Below, piece after piece: positions 1-5,757 of a stretch of 58,357 bases of DNA. Below the pieces are notes generated by a model. The model was not told where the DNA came from. It made no database searches and saw nothing but the letters and a program-made list of their open reading frames with translations. The first letter of the stretch is position 1. Each line of letters begins with the position of its first letter. This DNA is from a virus, in the IMG/VR virus record IMGVR_UViG_3300023176_003965, positions 1-58,357 of that record; one strand, 5' to 3'. Position numbers and translations under genes: made by a program.

Positions 1-2
1 AT

Positions 3-203
3 TTAAATGGACAATTTGTAACTACACTTGCTGTGGGAACAGCATCCAATCAAACACATACTTTTACTATAGGTGCTACAGCGAGTGGTGCTCTTAGTGA
101 ATTTGATGGAAAAATATCTCAGACTTTAGTTTACAATAGAGCACTCACAGCATCAGAAATCAAACAAAACTATAATGCACATAGAGGGAGGTATGGAATC
201 TAA
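3..203 (+). CDS. C-terminal end of a lectin/LamG-like structural protein (5' partial)
   Basis: The reading frame is open from the window edge and stops at TAA 201-203, giving 66 residues of a larger protein. The pattern of a hydrophobic strand, the motif LVYNRALTASEIKQNY and a terminal RGRYGI is typical of the end of concanavalin A-like (LamG/laminin G) domains in phage fibre and adhesin proteins. A role in glycan binding on the virion is inferred. The rest of the gene lies outside the window. A terminator-like hairpin follows at 224-254. Confidence 0.65.
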   Translation, partial: LNGQFVTTLAVGTASNQTHTFTIGATASGALSEFDGKISQTLVYNRALTASEIKQNYNAHRGRYGI

Positions 204-223
204 CCACTCTTTAAACTGACCCC

Positions 224-254
224 TAAGACCCTGCAGTGACCCTGTGGGGTCTTA
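224..254 (+). terminator. Hairpin downstream of the lectin-like gene
   Basis: TAAGACCC (224-231) pairs with GGGTCTTA (247-254) around a 15-nt loop. It lies just after the stop of the partial gene. There is no clear T-tract, so it could act as a weak terminator or an RNA 3'-end stabiliser. Confidence 0.5.
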
Positions 255-427
255 TAGTATGTGCAGTTATAAGAGACAAGTGAACTCCACAGAGAAACTC
301 ATTTTCATTGCGTCCTTTATGTGCTTCCTACAATGGGGTACAAGGGTAACTGGTCTAGTCCTTAATGGAGTTCTCTAATGCCCTTACAGACGCTTCTAGG
401 TGCCTCTGAGAGGGTCTCTATAAGTAC

Positions 428-457
428 TTGACACAACCAAACCTATCTCTGTATAAT
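428..457 (+). promoter_or_regulatory. Sigma70-like promoter
   Basis: TTGACA (428-433) is followed by an 18-bp spacer and TATAAT (452-457), a consensus host-type promoter. It reads into the small-gene operon starting at 505. The rest of 204-504 shows no convincing gene; apart from the hairpin at 224-254 and this promoter nothing is seen. Confidence 0.75.
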
Positions 458-504
458 ACCTTTGTCGGGTTTGAAGAAACAGCTTTAGATTACTTAAAGA
501 CATT

Positions 505-705
505 ATGAAAACAAGAAGGAAATTTGTAAATCTGATTCCTATTAGTAAAGAAGCAAAGTATCGTTTCTTTTCAGACATGAATTCTTTTCATGGATGTGAG
601 GTTAAAGAAGAAACAGATGAAATGTATTTTTTGAAATCTATCAATGGACAATACTTCACATGGGTTCACAAACAAAACAGTGATCATTGGAAAATTGTTA
701 AATAA
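505..705 (+). CDS. Hypothetical small basic protein (66 aa)
   Basis: A short protein not recognised as a named family. It is rich in Lys, Phe and aromatic residues, has no signal peptide and no membrane segment. It is the first gene after the promoter at 428-457, with an expected leader of about 40 nt. No strong Shine-Dalgarno precedes the ATG. Its place as first gene of a sigma70-type operon suggests early expression (inference). Confidence 0.6.
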   Translation: MKTRRKFVNLIPISKEAKYRFFSDMNSFHGCEVKEETDEMYFLKSINGQYFTWVHKQNSDHWKIVK

Positions 706-725
706 TGAGAGATTAGGAGGTTAGT

Positions 726-890
726 ATGATAGAATTATTTTTATCTGTACAACTATCTTGTTCAGATAGTGAGGGTATCATTGATAGAATTAGAACTGAT
801 GAATACCTAAGTTCTCAAATCAAAGAAGAATTGATTACTGAGATTAAAAAAATAACTCCAAATTGTTCTCTTAACACTGCACTAAAATGA
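726..890 (+). CDS. Hypothetical small acidic protein (54 aa)
   Basis: ATG 726 follows a very good ribosome binding site (AGGAGG, 716-721) and the frame runs to TGA 888-890, overlapping the next start in an ATGA junction. The peptide begins MIELFLSVQL and ends NCSLNTALK. It shows a hydrophobic beta-strand-like start and a charged helix; no family is recognised. RBS and coupling make it a credible gene despite its length. Confidence 0.6.
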   Translation: MIELFLSVQLSCSDSEGIIDRIRTDEYLSSQIKEELITEIKKITPNCSLNTALK

Positions 891-1084
891 AAGATCAGTA
901 CACGATTGACGATGGTGAAAGCAAGCAAGAAAAATGGAATAGGGGACTAGATTTATTTGTTGAGTCTGTTTTGAAACCAGATCCAGCATTGCGTCAATGT
1001 GCTCACAATCAAAAGTGTTATCATGAGTTAATGGATGTTCGAAAGAATGTTCTTGAGTATGTTGAGTCACTTCGATGGAAATAA
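887..1084 (+). CDS. Hypothetical protein (65 aa)
   Basis: Translationally coupled to the preceding gene through ATGA (887-890). The sequence is charged, with two Cys and a C-terminal helix (ELMDVRKNVLEYVESL). It resembles small conserved cyanophage proteins but I cannot name a family. No membrane segment or signal peptide is visible. Confidence 0.6.
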   Translation: MKDQYTIDDGESKQEKWNRGLDLFVESVLKPDPALRQCAHNQKCYHELMDVRKNVLEYVESLRWK

Positions 1085-1087
1085 ATA
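1081..1087 (+). promoter_or_regulatory. Late-type promoter box ATAAATA
   Basis: ATAAATA overlaps the TAA stop of the preceding gene and sits 21 bp before the ATG at 1108. It matches the T4/cyanophage late promoter core. Only the box itself is seen; activity is inferred. Confidence 0.5.
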
Positions 1088-1107
1088 CAGAAGTGATGTA
1101 AATTATT

Positions 1108-1299
1108 ATGTACAAACCTTATTCGCCAGAATGGCACAGGTACAGATACCTGAAAGAAGCCATCTATAAGTATCTTGATGATTACGAAGATAATGATGTA
1201 ATCATGAATGATATTTTAAGCATTGTGTGTGAGCGTCAGGAACGAGCACATGCAGAGTATCATAAGTTAGAAGATTTAGAACTAAAACTGCGGGATTAA
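1108..1299 (+). CDS. Hypothetical cyanophage protein (63 aa)
   Basis: A tyrosine-rich N-terminus (MYKPYSPEWHRYRYLKEAI) is followed by an acidic, helical remainder ending in a probable coiled coil. No catalytic motif is visible. It stops one base before the next gene (1301), so the genes are probably co-transcribed. Function unknown. Confidence 0.65.
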   Translation: MYKPYSPEWHRYRYLKEAIYKYLDDYEDNDVIMNDILSIVCERQERAHAEYHKLEDLELKLRD

Positions 1300-1300
1300 A

Positions 1301-1612
1301 ATGCTGTCTACTCAATACAGACTAAGGTTAGAATTCATTTGCAAAAAGATTGCTAATAATGAAGAAGTAAAACTAGAAGACATGATCTGGGCAGAGAAAC
1401 TTGCCAAGGCTCATACTACTGCTAGAGATTGGTTGAACAAAGCAAGACGCCAGTCTAAGGGTATTGAGGAGGGCAGTATGGACGATTTTATGAATAAGAT
1501 GGGACTAGGAGACCCCGACCCATCTAATCACAGAACGGGGTTTAGTGGTGCAGACGAGATTGTAGACTGGTTTAAGCAAGACAAACCAGACGATTGGAGG
1601 CAACGTGACTAG
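1301..1612 (+). CDS. Conserved cyanophage hypothetical protein (103 aa)
   Basis: An N-terminal helical half (residues 1-55, Lys/Arg rich) is followed by an acidic tail ending DEIVDWFKQDKPDDWRQRD. No known domain or cysteine pair of note. It overlaps the next gene by 8 bp (1605-1612), the usual packing in this operon. Function unknown. Confidence 0.65.
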   Translation: MLSTQYRLRLEFICKKIANNEEVKLEDMIWAEKLAKAHTTARDWLNKARRQSKGIEEGSMDDFMNKMGLGDPDPSNHRTGFSGADEIVDWFKQDKPDDWRQRD

Positions 1613-1823
1613 TGACTTTCTAGATAATCTGGCAAACCACCAGTATCAAAAGATGCATAATGAACCCATGATTAATGGTGATTGGCGTAAGGTAGCTAAC
1701 GAAGGAATTGTTGATAATCTTGTAGAAAAGATTGAACAACTTTTATGTGGTAAAGTCATCCGACAAACTGTGGTAAATAGTAGAGGTGAAGTCAAGCAAC
1801 GTATTATTATTGAACATGACTAA
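1605..1823 (+). CDS. Hypothetical protein (72 aa)
   Basis: A soluble, mostly helical protein with a basic beta-hairpin-like C-terminus (KVIRQTVVNSRGEVKQRIII). Starts at ATG 1605 inside the end of the previous gene and overlaps the next start at 1816. No family recognised; probably part of the same transcript as its neighbours. Confidence 0.6.
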   Translation: MTSDFLDNLANHQYQKMHNEPMINGDWRKVANEGIVDNLVEKIEQLLCGKVIRQTVVNSRGEVKQRIIIEHD

Positions 1824-2058
1824 ACAAGCAGTAATCTACACAAACGGCAGTCAAGAGTGTGAGAGAATGACCTCTCTACTCAAACAACTTGATGTTGAGA
1901 TTTTAGAATACAAACTGAATAAGCACTTTAGTCAACGTGCATTTGAATCTGAGTTTGGTTCAGAAGCAACATACCCTCAAGTCTCTTTAGGTTATACTCA
2001 CATTGGAGACATGAAGGAGACATTGAACTTTATGAAGGATAGAGGAATGTTCCAATGA
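1816..2058 (+). CDS. Glutaredoxin-like protein lacking the first active-site Cys (80 aa)
   Basis: The thioredoxin-fold pattern is clear: an initial strand AVIYTNGSQECERM, then strand VEILEYKLNKH, a TYPQV cis-proline motif and a terminal helix, as in glutaredoxins. The position of the usual CxxC is SQEC, so only the second cysteine remains. A dithiol mechanism is therefore impossible; a non-redox, glutathione-binding or structural role is likely (inference). ATG 1816 is chosen over an in-frame upstream start at 1786 because it preserves the fold's N-terminus and gives a short overlap with the previous stop. A canonical glutaredoxin lies 0.8 kb downstream at 2865. Confidence 0.7.
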   Translation: MTKQAVIYTNGSQECERMTSLLKQLDVEILEYKLNKHFSQRAFESEFGSEATYPQVSLGYTHIGDMKETLNFMKDRGMFQ

Positions 2059-2264
2059 AAGAAGGCGACATAGTAGAGTATATTGGATGTAGTAAAGAGC
2101 AGATTAGGTGGGGTAATAATGATGACCCAAGATCATTATTAATTCTTGGAAGAGAATACACAGTAGAAAAAGTAGAAGTTCACTCTCAACATACGAAAGT
2201 TAAACTTCGACATAAAATGGGAATGTTTAACTCAGTATGTTTTAAGAGGACTCAAGACTTATGA
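2055..2264 (+). CDS. Conserved cyanophage protein, beta-rich (69 aa)
   Basis: Begins MKEGDIVEYIGCSKEQIRWG and contains alternating hydrophobic strands (YTVEKVEVH, TKVKLRH), suggesting a small SH3-like or beta-barrel fold. Two Cys residues are present but not in a metal-binding arrangement. Coupled to both neighbours by ATGA overlaps at 2055 and 2261. Function unknown. Confidence 0.65.
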   Translation: MKEGDIVEYIGCSKEQIRWGNNDDPRSLLILGREYTVEKVEVHSQHTKVKLRHKMGMFNSVCFKRTQDL

Positions 2265-2500
2265 ACCCAGTTAATTCAACTCTTCTTATTATTTTTGCAT
2301 TTGTTGCGTACTTTATAGTCACCGATGAAAATGTAGCAAAATACATTCAACTCCAACTCCAAGTCATTCAATTAAACATTACAAGATACTACTTGATGGT
2401 AAAACTTCATCCAAGGAATCCGATTACAAACTGGATGATGAATCGAAAGTATGCTAAGATGGAGAGAGAGTTACGTAAGAAACTGAAGATGGATGAATAG
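2261..2500 (+). CDS. Small single-pass membrane protein (79 aa)
   Basis: Residues about 7-21 (STLLIIFAFVAYFIV) form one membrane helix at the N-terminus, followed by a basic cytoplasmic domain ending in a KMERELRKKLK helix. The orientation with a positive C-terminus suggests the tail is cytoplasmic. Coupled by ATGA to the preceding gene. Function unknown. Confidence 0.65.
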   Translation: MNPVNSTLLIIFAFVAYFIVTDENVAKYIQLQLQVIQLNITRYYLMVKLHPRNPITNWMMNRKYAKMERELRKKLKMDE

Positions 2501-2738
2501 ATTTCTTTTATCATTCGAAGATTATACGATCATTCTTAATGCTCTTCACTATTATAAGAAAGTAGAAAAGCGAGGAGCATTTAAGCAATACGATGATGAT
2601 CGTATCAATGCCGTCAGAGATACGATGGCACTACAGATTACTGGTGAAGAAACTGATGAAGCAAAAAAGAGACTTAAAATTGCTGTAGTTCTTTCCGTAC
2701 TTGTAAATGTAGGACTTGTCTGGTATTGTTTAAGTTAG
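2493..2738 (+). CDS. Small C-terminally anchored membrane protein (81 aa)
   Basis: A soluble helical domain (residues 1-60) precedes a C-terminal hydrophobic helix (IAVVLSVLVNVGLVWYCL). It overlaps the previous membrane-protein gene by 8 bp, so the two could act together at the membrane (inference). No family recognised. Confidence 0.65.
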   Translation: MNRFLLSFEDYTIILNALHYYKKVEKRGAFKQYDDDRINAVRDTMALQITGEETDEAKKRLKIAVVLSVLVNVGLVWYCLS

Positions 2739-2766
2739 TAAAACAATACATAAAAATAAAAACTTA

Positions 2767-2868
2767 ATGGATCATCACAGTATTACCCCCCTACTTCAAG
2801 AAGTGGGGGGGACATTATTAGCATTTCTTTCAATCACCGTACCTTTATTAGTAATTGTGTTATTATGA
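2767..2868 (+). CDS. Membrane micropeptide (33 aa)
   Basis: ATG 2767 opens a frame that ends at TGA 2866-2868, coupled by ATGA to the glutaredoxin start at 2865. The peptide has a polar start (MDHHSITPLLQEVGG) and one strong membrane helix (TLLAFLSITVPLLVIVLL). A GC-rich hairpin (2786-2811) lies inside the reading frame. Length is below usual cut-offs, but coupling, hydrophobicity and packing between two genes support it. Confidence 0.55.
   Translation: MDHHSITPLLQEVGGTLLAFLSITVPLLVIVLL
2786..2811 (+). other. Strong GC-rich hairpin inside the micropeptide gene
   Basis: CCCCCC (2786-2791) pairs with GGGGGG (2806-2811) and CTTC (2794-2797) with GAAG (2800-2803) around an AA apex, closed by A-T and T-G pairs. 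No T-tract follows, so termination is unlikely; it may tune translation or stabilise the processed mRNA. Confidence 0.55.
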
Positions 2869-3119
2869 ATTTTACAGTTTATTCTAAAGATGGTTGCCCT
2901 TTCTGCACCAAAGTTCAAAGAGTTCTTGAACTATCAGAAAAAAAATACGTTGTCTATAAGTTAGACAGGGACTTTACAAGAGATGAGTTTTACGATAAAT
3001 TTGGTGTAGGATCAACTTTCCCTCAAGTTGTAATGAATGTTGAGGGTCCTGATGATGGAACTCATCTTGGTGGTTGTACCGAAACTGTAGCGTATCTTCG
3101 AGAAAACAAACTAATCTAA
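2865..3119 (+). CDS. Glutaredoxin (84 aa)
   Basis: A canonical small glutaredoxin: strand NFTVYSKDGCPFC carries the dithiol active site CPFC (residues 10-13), followed by the TFPQVVMN cis-proline loop (about residues 49-56) and a GGCTETVAYLRE terminal helix that would bind glutathione. It would reduce disulfides using host glutathione, for example in phage ribonucleotide reductase (established family role). It starts inside the stop of the micropeptide and its TAA overlaps the next ATG at 3119. Confidence 0.9.
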   Translation: MNFTVYSKDGCPFCTKVQRVLELSEKKYVVYKLDRDFTRDEFYDKFGVGSTFPQVVMNVEGPDDGTHLGGCTETVAYLRENKLI

Positions 3120-3478
3120 TGGAACAAGACGTTCGGGAAATTTACTTTGATGTCGAGAAAGCAATCGACTATGCCTTCGAAGGGCAATTCGTTTTAAAGT
3201 TCTATGATTATCTAAAAGTTCGTGGAGCAAAAAGAAAAGAAGTTGATGACTTCATTCAGAGTTCTACAATCACTGAACTGAATAGTTTGATTGGTGATTT
3301 GGACGAATACTTAGTCGGTGGTTCTGATGAGATTCATAAACAACTTAGAGAAGCTTATGGGTTCATCTCAAAACCACAAGCAAGAAAGATAAAAAACTAT
3401 CTTCGTGCTATAATTGATGATGCCGAAAAGTATAGTTATGATAAACGACCTGGAAGGCGTAAAAAGAAGACTAAATAA
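3119..3478 (+). CDS. Conserved hypothetical basic protein (119 aa)
   Basis: ATG 3119 overlaps the glutaredoxin stop (TAATG), which is preferred to an upstream in-frame start at 3074. The protein is largely helical, with an acidic N-terminal half and a strongly basic C-terminus (RPGRRKKKTK) that could bind nucleic acid. No recognised domain. The late-type box CTAAATA overlaps its stop codon. Confidence 0.7.
   Translation: MEQDVREIYFDVEKAIDYAFEGQFVLKFYDYLKVRGAKRKEVDDFIQSSTITELNSLIGDLDEYLVGGSDEIHKQLREAYGFISKPQARKIKNYLRAIIDDAEKYSYDKRPGRRKKKTK
3471..3477 (+). promoter_or_regulatory. Late-type promoter box CTAAATA
   Basis: CTAAATA is the common cyanophage variant of the late promoter core. It overlaps the end of the preceding gene and would start a leader of about 90 nt before the gene at 3573. 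Confidence 0.5.
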
Positions 3479-3490
3479 TGATAGAATGGA

Positions 3491-3541
3491 GGAACACTAG
3501 GAAAACGTTTAGTTTTTAGATGTTCCTTTTCGGGAGCATCT
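3491..3541 (+). promoter_or_regulatory. Leader with mutually exclusive hairpins
   Basis: AGATGTTCC (3518-3526) pairs with GGAGCATCT (3533-3541) over a 6-nt loop. Its TGTTCC segment (3521-3526) can instead pair with GGAACA (3491-3496). Both hairpins cannot form together, which is the geometry of a switch or attenuator. It precedes the membrane-protein gene at 3573; ligand and function are unknown. Confidence 0.4.
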
Positions 3542-3572
3542 TGTAATAGAAGGTAACTCTCGGGAGAAAAAA

Positions 3573-3794
3573 ATGGAACAAGCATTTATGCTCACCATGG
3601 CCGTAATGATGACATTGTTATTTTTTGTGGTCGGTGGTATAGTAGGTTGGATAGCAAATAGAACATTCCTGGAAAACCAACCAATCAATATGCATCCCGA
3701 ATTTTTTGATAATGACGGGAACATTATTCCAGATGAAATTTTAGCAGTGAGATTTGAAAACAATTATGACAGCTTCGAAGAAGACGACGAGTAG
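3573..3794 (+). CDS. Small membrane protein with acidic tail (73 aa)
   Basis: Residues about 5-28 form one long hydrophobic helix (MLTMAVMMTLLFFVVGGIVG) followed by a strongly acidic soluble tail ending SFEEDDE. GGGAG at 3563-3567 is a good ribosome binding site. It overlaps the next gene by 29 bp in another frame. No family named. Confidence 0.7.
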   Translation: MEQAFMLTMAVMMTLLFFVVGGIVGWIANRTFLENQPINMHPEFFDNDGNIIPDEILAVRFENNYDSFEEDDE

Positions 3795-4377
3795 AAAAGC
3801 AACCGTCAGTAAAACAACAAGGAAAGCAACTCCTCTTCCGAAACTGGATAGGAATTGCTTTCAACATGAGATTCTTGAACTTGCTTCCAAGCAAAGAAGT
3901 AAAGCAAAGAAAGTAGAAGTTCTCAAAGAGTATCGTAATGATGCTCTTATTGCTGTCTTCACTTGGAATTTTGATGAAAACATTGTATCACTTCTTCCAG
4001 AAGGAGAAGTTCCTTTTGCAGACATTCGTGAGATGACTGCTGTTGGTGGAACTCTCAGTGCAAATGTGAATAGTCAATTGACTGGAGATCGTTCTATTTC
4101 TTACAATGGTGCTGAAGAAGACATGAAGACAGGTAAAACCTCTTTGAGAAGAGAATTTAAAAAACTTGTTAATTTTGTGAGAAAGGGAAATGTTTATGGG
4201 AATCGTTCCCTTTCATCCATTCGTCGTGAGACGATGTTTATCAACATTCTTCAAGGACTTCATCCAAAAGAAGCAGAGATTCTAATCCTCACAAAAGATA
4301 AGGCACTTACTGATGTTTATAACATCACCTTCGATCATGTGAAAGAAGCATACCCCGACATTAGGTGGGAGAACTGA
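3766..4377 (+). CDS. Conserved cyanophage protein, DUF6433-like (203 aa)
   Basis: Starts at ATG 3766 (MTASKKTTSRK), preferred to an upstream in-frame TTG at 3754. A basic Ser/Thr/Lys N-terminal tail (1-30) precedes an alpha/beta domain; the second half is helical and ends YPDIRWEN. The arrangement matches a protein common in T4-like cyanophages that I associate with DUF6433, from memory and not verified. A DNA- or capsid-associated role would fit the basic tail, but this is inference. Confidence 0.65.
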   Translation: MTASKKTTSRKATVSKTTRKATPLPKLDRNCFQHEILELASKQRSKAKKVEVLKEYRNDALIAVFTWNFDENIVSLLPEGEVPFADIREMTAVGGTLSANVNSQLTGDRSISYNGAEEDMKTGKTSLRREFKKLVNFVRKGNVYGNRSLSSIRRETMFINILQGLHPKEAEILILTKDKALTDVYNITFDHVKEAYPDIRWEN

Positions 4378-4381
4378 TTTA

Positions 4382-4648
4382 ATGTCAAAGGGAATTAGAA
4401 TAATTCATTCTGATTGTGATCCAAGTAATTCTCAAGACAGATCACTTCCAAGTAACGCTTATCTTGTTGAGTATCTTCAAGATGGAGCAACACATTTTGA
4501 CATCGTATCTTGTCAAAAGAGAGTAGATATTTTTGATGAGTATTGGGACAAGTACAGAAAAGATTTGATTAACATTACTCAAACAGAAGGAAGAATCAAC
4601 CCAAAACTTTGGGGATACAAGGCACCAGACGACAAGAAAAAAAAATGA
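4382..4648 (+). CDS. Hypothetical protein (88 aa)
   Basis: A compact alpha/beta protein with two Cys and a poly-Lys C-terminus encoded by a run of A (4635-4645). It follows the previous gene by 4 bp and overlaps the next by ATGA. The A-rich tail is a possible slippage site, but the frame is intact. Function unknown. Confidence 0.65.
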   Translation: MSKGIRIIHSDCDPSNSQDRSLPSNAYLVEYLQDGATHFDIVSCQKRVDIFDEYWDKYRKDLINITQTEGRINPKLWGYKAPDDKKKK

Positions 4649-4842
4649 GTGAAGGATTTGGTAGTAAGAAAAAGGTAGAACTTAAACTTGAAATTAATCA
4701 AGATGAAGTTGATAAACTTCTAAAAAAGTATAAGAAGATTAAGAAGTATATGAAGTCTCCCATTTATGATGTTAAAGTTATGGATGGCACTGAAACTTAT
4801 GTAACTAAACTGGTAGAGGAAGGAACCCAAAACCAAAATTGA
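4645..4842 (+). CDS. Hypothetical Lys-rich protein (65 aa)
   Basis: ATG 4645 overlaps the previous stop (ATGA). The protein is a highly charged helix (VDKLLKKYKKIKKYMK) with a beta-hairpin-like end. It is the last gene before the intergenic leader region and is followed by a hairpin/T-tract. No family recognised. Confidence 0.6.
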   Translation: MSEGFGSKKKVELKLEINQDEVDKLLKKYKKIKKYMKSPIYDVKVMDGTETYVTKLVEEGTQNQN

Positions 4843-4862
4843 CTTTTAAATCCATTTTTGGT

Positions 4863-4904
4863 CGAGAAAAAATCCGGCAAAATTTTCTCGCGTGAAGGTT
4901 TTTT
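4863..4904 (+). terminator. Candidate terminator after the small-gene operon
   Basis: CGAGAAAA (4863-4870) pairs with TTTTCTCG (4883-4890), followed after 8 nt by TTTTTT (4899-4904). A second small hairpin GTAAC/GTTAC lies at 4905-4924. The distance between stem and T-tract is long, so efficiency is uncertain. Confidence 0.45.
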
Positions 4905-4931
4905 GTAACTGTATTAAATGTTACAAAACTC

Positions 4932-4960
4932 TTGACTAAATAGAGTATAAGGTCTATAAT
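4932..4960 (+). promoter_or_regulatory. Consensus sigma70 promoter of the riboswitch transcript
   Basis: TTGACT (4932-4937), a 17-bp spacer and a perfect TATAAT (4955-4960). The expected start near 4967 coincides with the first base of the structured leader at 4968, so the RNA would begin directly with the aptamer. Confidence 0.85.
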
Positions 4961-4967
4961 GACCATA

Positions 4968-5052
4968 CGTTCATCAGAGGCAACTCTGACGCAAGTAAGT
5001 CGCGGAACGGATCGTTCATCTTCTTCGGAGGACGCACACGACTGAAGGAACG
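4968..5052 (+). promoter_or_regulatory. Glutamine-riboswitch-like leader (glnA / Downstream-peptide type)
   Basis: CGTTC (4968-4972) can pair with GAACG (5048-5052) as closing stem. Inside lie the hairpin CAGAG-GCAA-CTCTG (4975-4988), the segment GACGCAAGTAAG (4988-4999), an extended arm closed by GTCG/CGAC (4999-5002 with 5039-5042), and CTGAAGGAACG (5042-5052). The segments around AAGTAAG and CTGAAG match what I recall of the glutamine riboswitch, known from cyanobacteria and cyanophages before short reading frames. The sequence also reads as two tandem units, each CGTTCATC-hairpin-GACGCA-GGAACGG (4968-5010 and 5013-5053). It would sense glutamine (nitrogen status) and control the downstream microprotein. 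Class assignment rests on memory of the consensus; a wcaG-type phage RNA is the main alternative. Confidence 0.6.
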
Positions 5053-5088
5053 GCGTTTTAACAAACCCATTTCTTTAGGAGACTAACA

Positions 5089-5256
5089 ATGAACACATTG
5101 CAACTGATTCGCAAGCAGATCAACAAAGCATCTGCACTTCACGACGCACAGATTTCTCACACTGCTTATCGTGGTGTTGAGTATAATGTAAACTGTGCAG
5201 AGCATAAGGATGCCCACGGCACCTTCTGCTATCGTGGTCGCACTTACGTCAAGTGA
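5089..5256 (+). CDS. DUF4278-like microprotein (55 aa)
   Basis: ATG 5089 follows a good AGGAG (5077-5081) after the structured leader. The protein carries two YRG motifs (AYRGVEYNV, residues 27-35, and CYRGRTYVK, residues 47-55), the signature of the cyanobacterial DUF4278 family, preceded by a basic helix. Its function is unknown, but family members are small and linked to nutrient or light stress in cyanobacteria. Here it sits under a glutamine-riboswitch-like leader, suggesting a role tied to host nitrogen metabolism (inference). Probably acquired from a cyanobacterial host. Confidence 0.7.
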   Translation: MNTLQLIRKQINKASALHDAQISHTAYRGVEYNVNCAEHKDAHGTFCYRGRTYVK

Positions 5257-5260
5257 CATC

Positions 5261-5353
5261 ATGGAAGCACTACAAGTTTCTGGGATCGTATCCCTGGGAT
5301 CTGTAGCAATCCTGTCGCTACTGTATTGCGAAATCAACTTACTTTTTAAATGA
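5261..5353 (+). CDS. Possible membrane micropeptide (30 aa)
   Basis: ATG 5261, four bases after the previous stop, opens a 30-aa frame that is a single hydrophobic helix (GIVSLGSVAILSLLY) flanked by acidic and basic ends. It ends 6 bp before the terminator at 5360. There is no separate ribosome binding site, so translation would rely on coupling. Size and shape resemble small photosystem or transporter subunits, but no specific match is claimed. Confidence 0.4.
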   Translation: MEALQVSGIVSLGSVAILSLLYCEINLLFK

Positions 5354-5359
5354 ACATCA

Positions 5360-5385
5360 GGAGGGTTGACTACCCTCCTTTTTTT
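5360..5385 (+). terminator. Rho-independent terminator
   Basis: GGAGGGT (5360-5366) pairs with ACCCTCC (5372-5378) around TGACT, followed by seven T (5379-5385). A nearly identical copy lies at 5702. It ends the riboswitch transcript. Confidence 0.9.
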
Positions 5386-5511
5386 ATAGGCATAAATTTT
5401 TATTAAGGAATCAACACAAAAGACATAGATAATGATAGAATAATGGAGTGAGAATAAAATGATCTGAAATCAAATCTTTATTATGAGTTAATTTAATCCT
5501 TGGAGGTTATT

Positions 5512-5694
5512 ATGCATAATCTTATTTCGCATAATCAATTAGCAGGATGGAAACAAAGTTTTCTCCGTCTTGAAAATACTTTAGATAAAAGCATGGAGGA
5601 GGCGGAGATGATCAATGATTATTATGATTGTTTGATTGAGTGTGATGATGATCAGGCAACTTGTAAGCGGATATGTCGGAGGATTTTAGAATAG
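5512..5694 (+). CDS. Hypothetical acidic helical protein (60 aa)
   Basis: ATG 5512 is preceded by TTGGAGG (5500-5506), a strong ribosome binding site, so this start is preferred over an in-frame upstream TTG. The protein is acidic and helical, with three Cys in the C-terminal third (CLIECDDDQATCKRICRR). The gene stands alone between two identical terminators, so it must have its own promoter in 5386-5511, which I cannot identify. Function unknown. Confidence 0.65.
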   Translation: MHNLISHNQLAGWKQSFLRLENTLDKSMEEAEMINDYYDCLIECDDDQATCKRICRRILE

Positions 5695-5701
5695 TCTATT
5701 T

Positions 5702-5727
5702 GGAGGGTTGACTACCCTCCTTTTTTT
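5702..5727 (+). terminator. Rho-independent terminator, second copy
   Basis: GGAGGGT (5702-5708) pairs with ACCCTCC (5714-5720) and seven T follow (5721-5727). Its loop carries TTGACT, the -35 box of the promoter at 5708-5736. Confidence 0.9.
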
Positions 5728-5736
5728 ATGTAAAAT
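5708..5736 (+). promoter_or_regulatory. Sigma70-like promoter embedded in the terminator
   Basis: TTGACT (5708-5713) in the hairpin loop, a 17-bp spacer that contains the 3' stem and T-tract, and TAAAAT (5731-5736). It would restart transcription for 5758 onward directly after termination. Confidence 0.65.
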
Positions 5737-5757
5737 GGATGGAGTGAACTTTTTATT

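Noticed and set aside
1786-1815. Longer N-terminus for the SxxC glutaredoxin-like protein
   Set aside because: It would overlap most of the previous gene's end and add residues before the first strand of the thioredoxin fold.
4632-4648. Programmed frameshift at the A-run ending the 88-aa gene
   Set aside because: The A-run leads into a normal stop and the next gene has its own overlapping ATG; no structure downstream supports frameshifting.
4839-4867. Promoter from TTGACT at the stop of the gene ending at 4842
   Set aside because: The -10 position at 17 bp is TCGAGA, so no promoter is supported there.
4968-5052. wcaG-type phage RNA as the identity of the leader
   Set aside because: wcaG RNAs also occur in cyanophages, but the AAGTAAG and CTGAAGGAACG segments and the short reading frame downstream fit the glutamine class better. 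Not excluded without a covariance search.
5366-5394. Promoter embedded in the first terminator copy (TTGACT at 5366)
   Set aside because: Unlike the copy at 5702, no acceptable -10 box follows at 16-18 bp (GGCATA).
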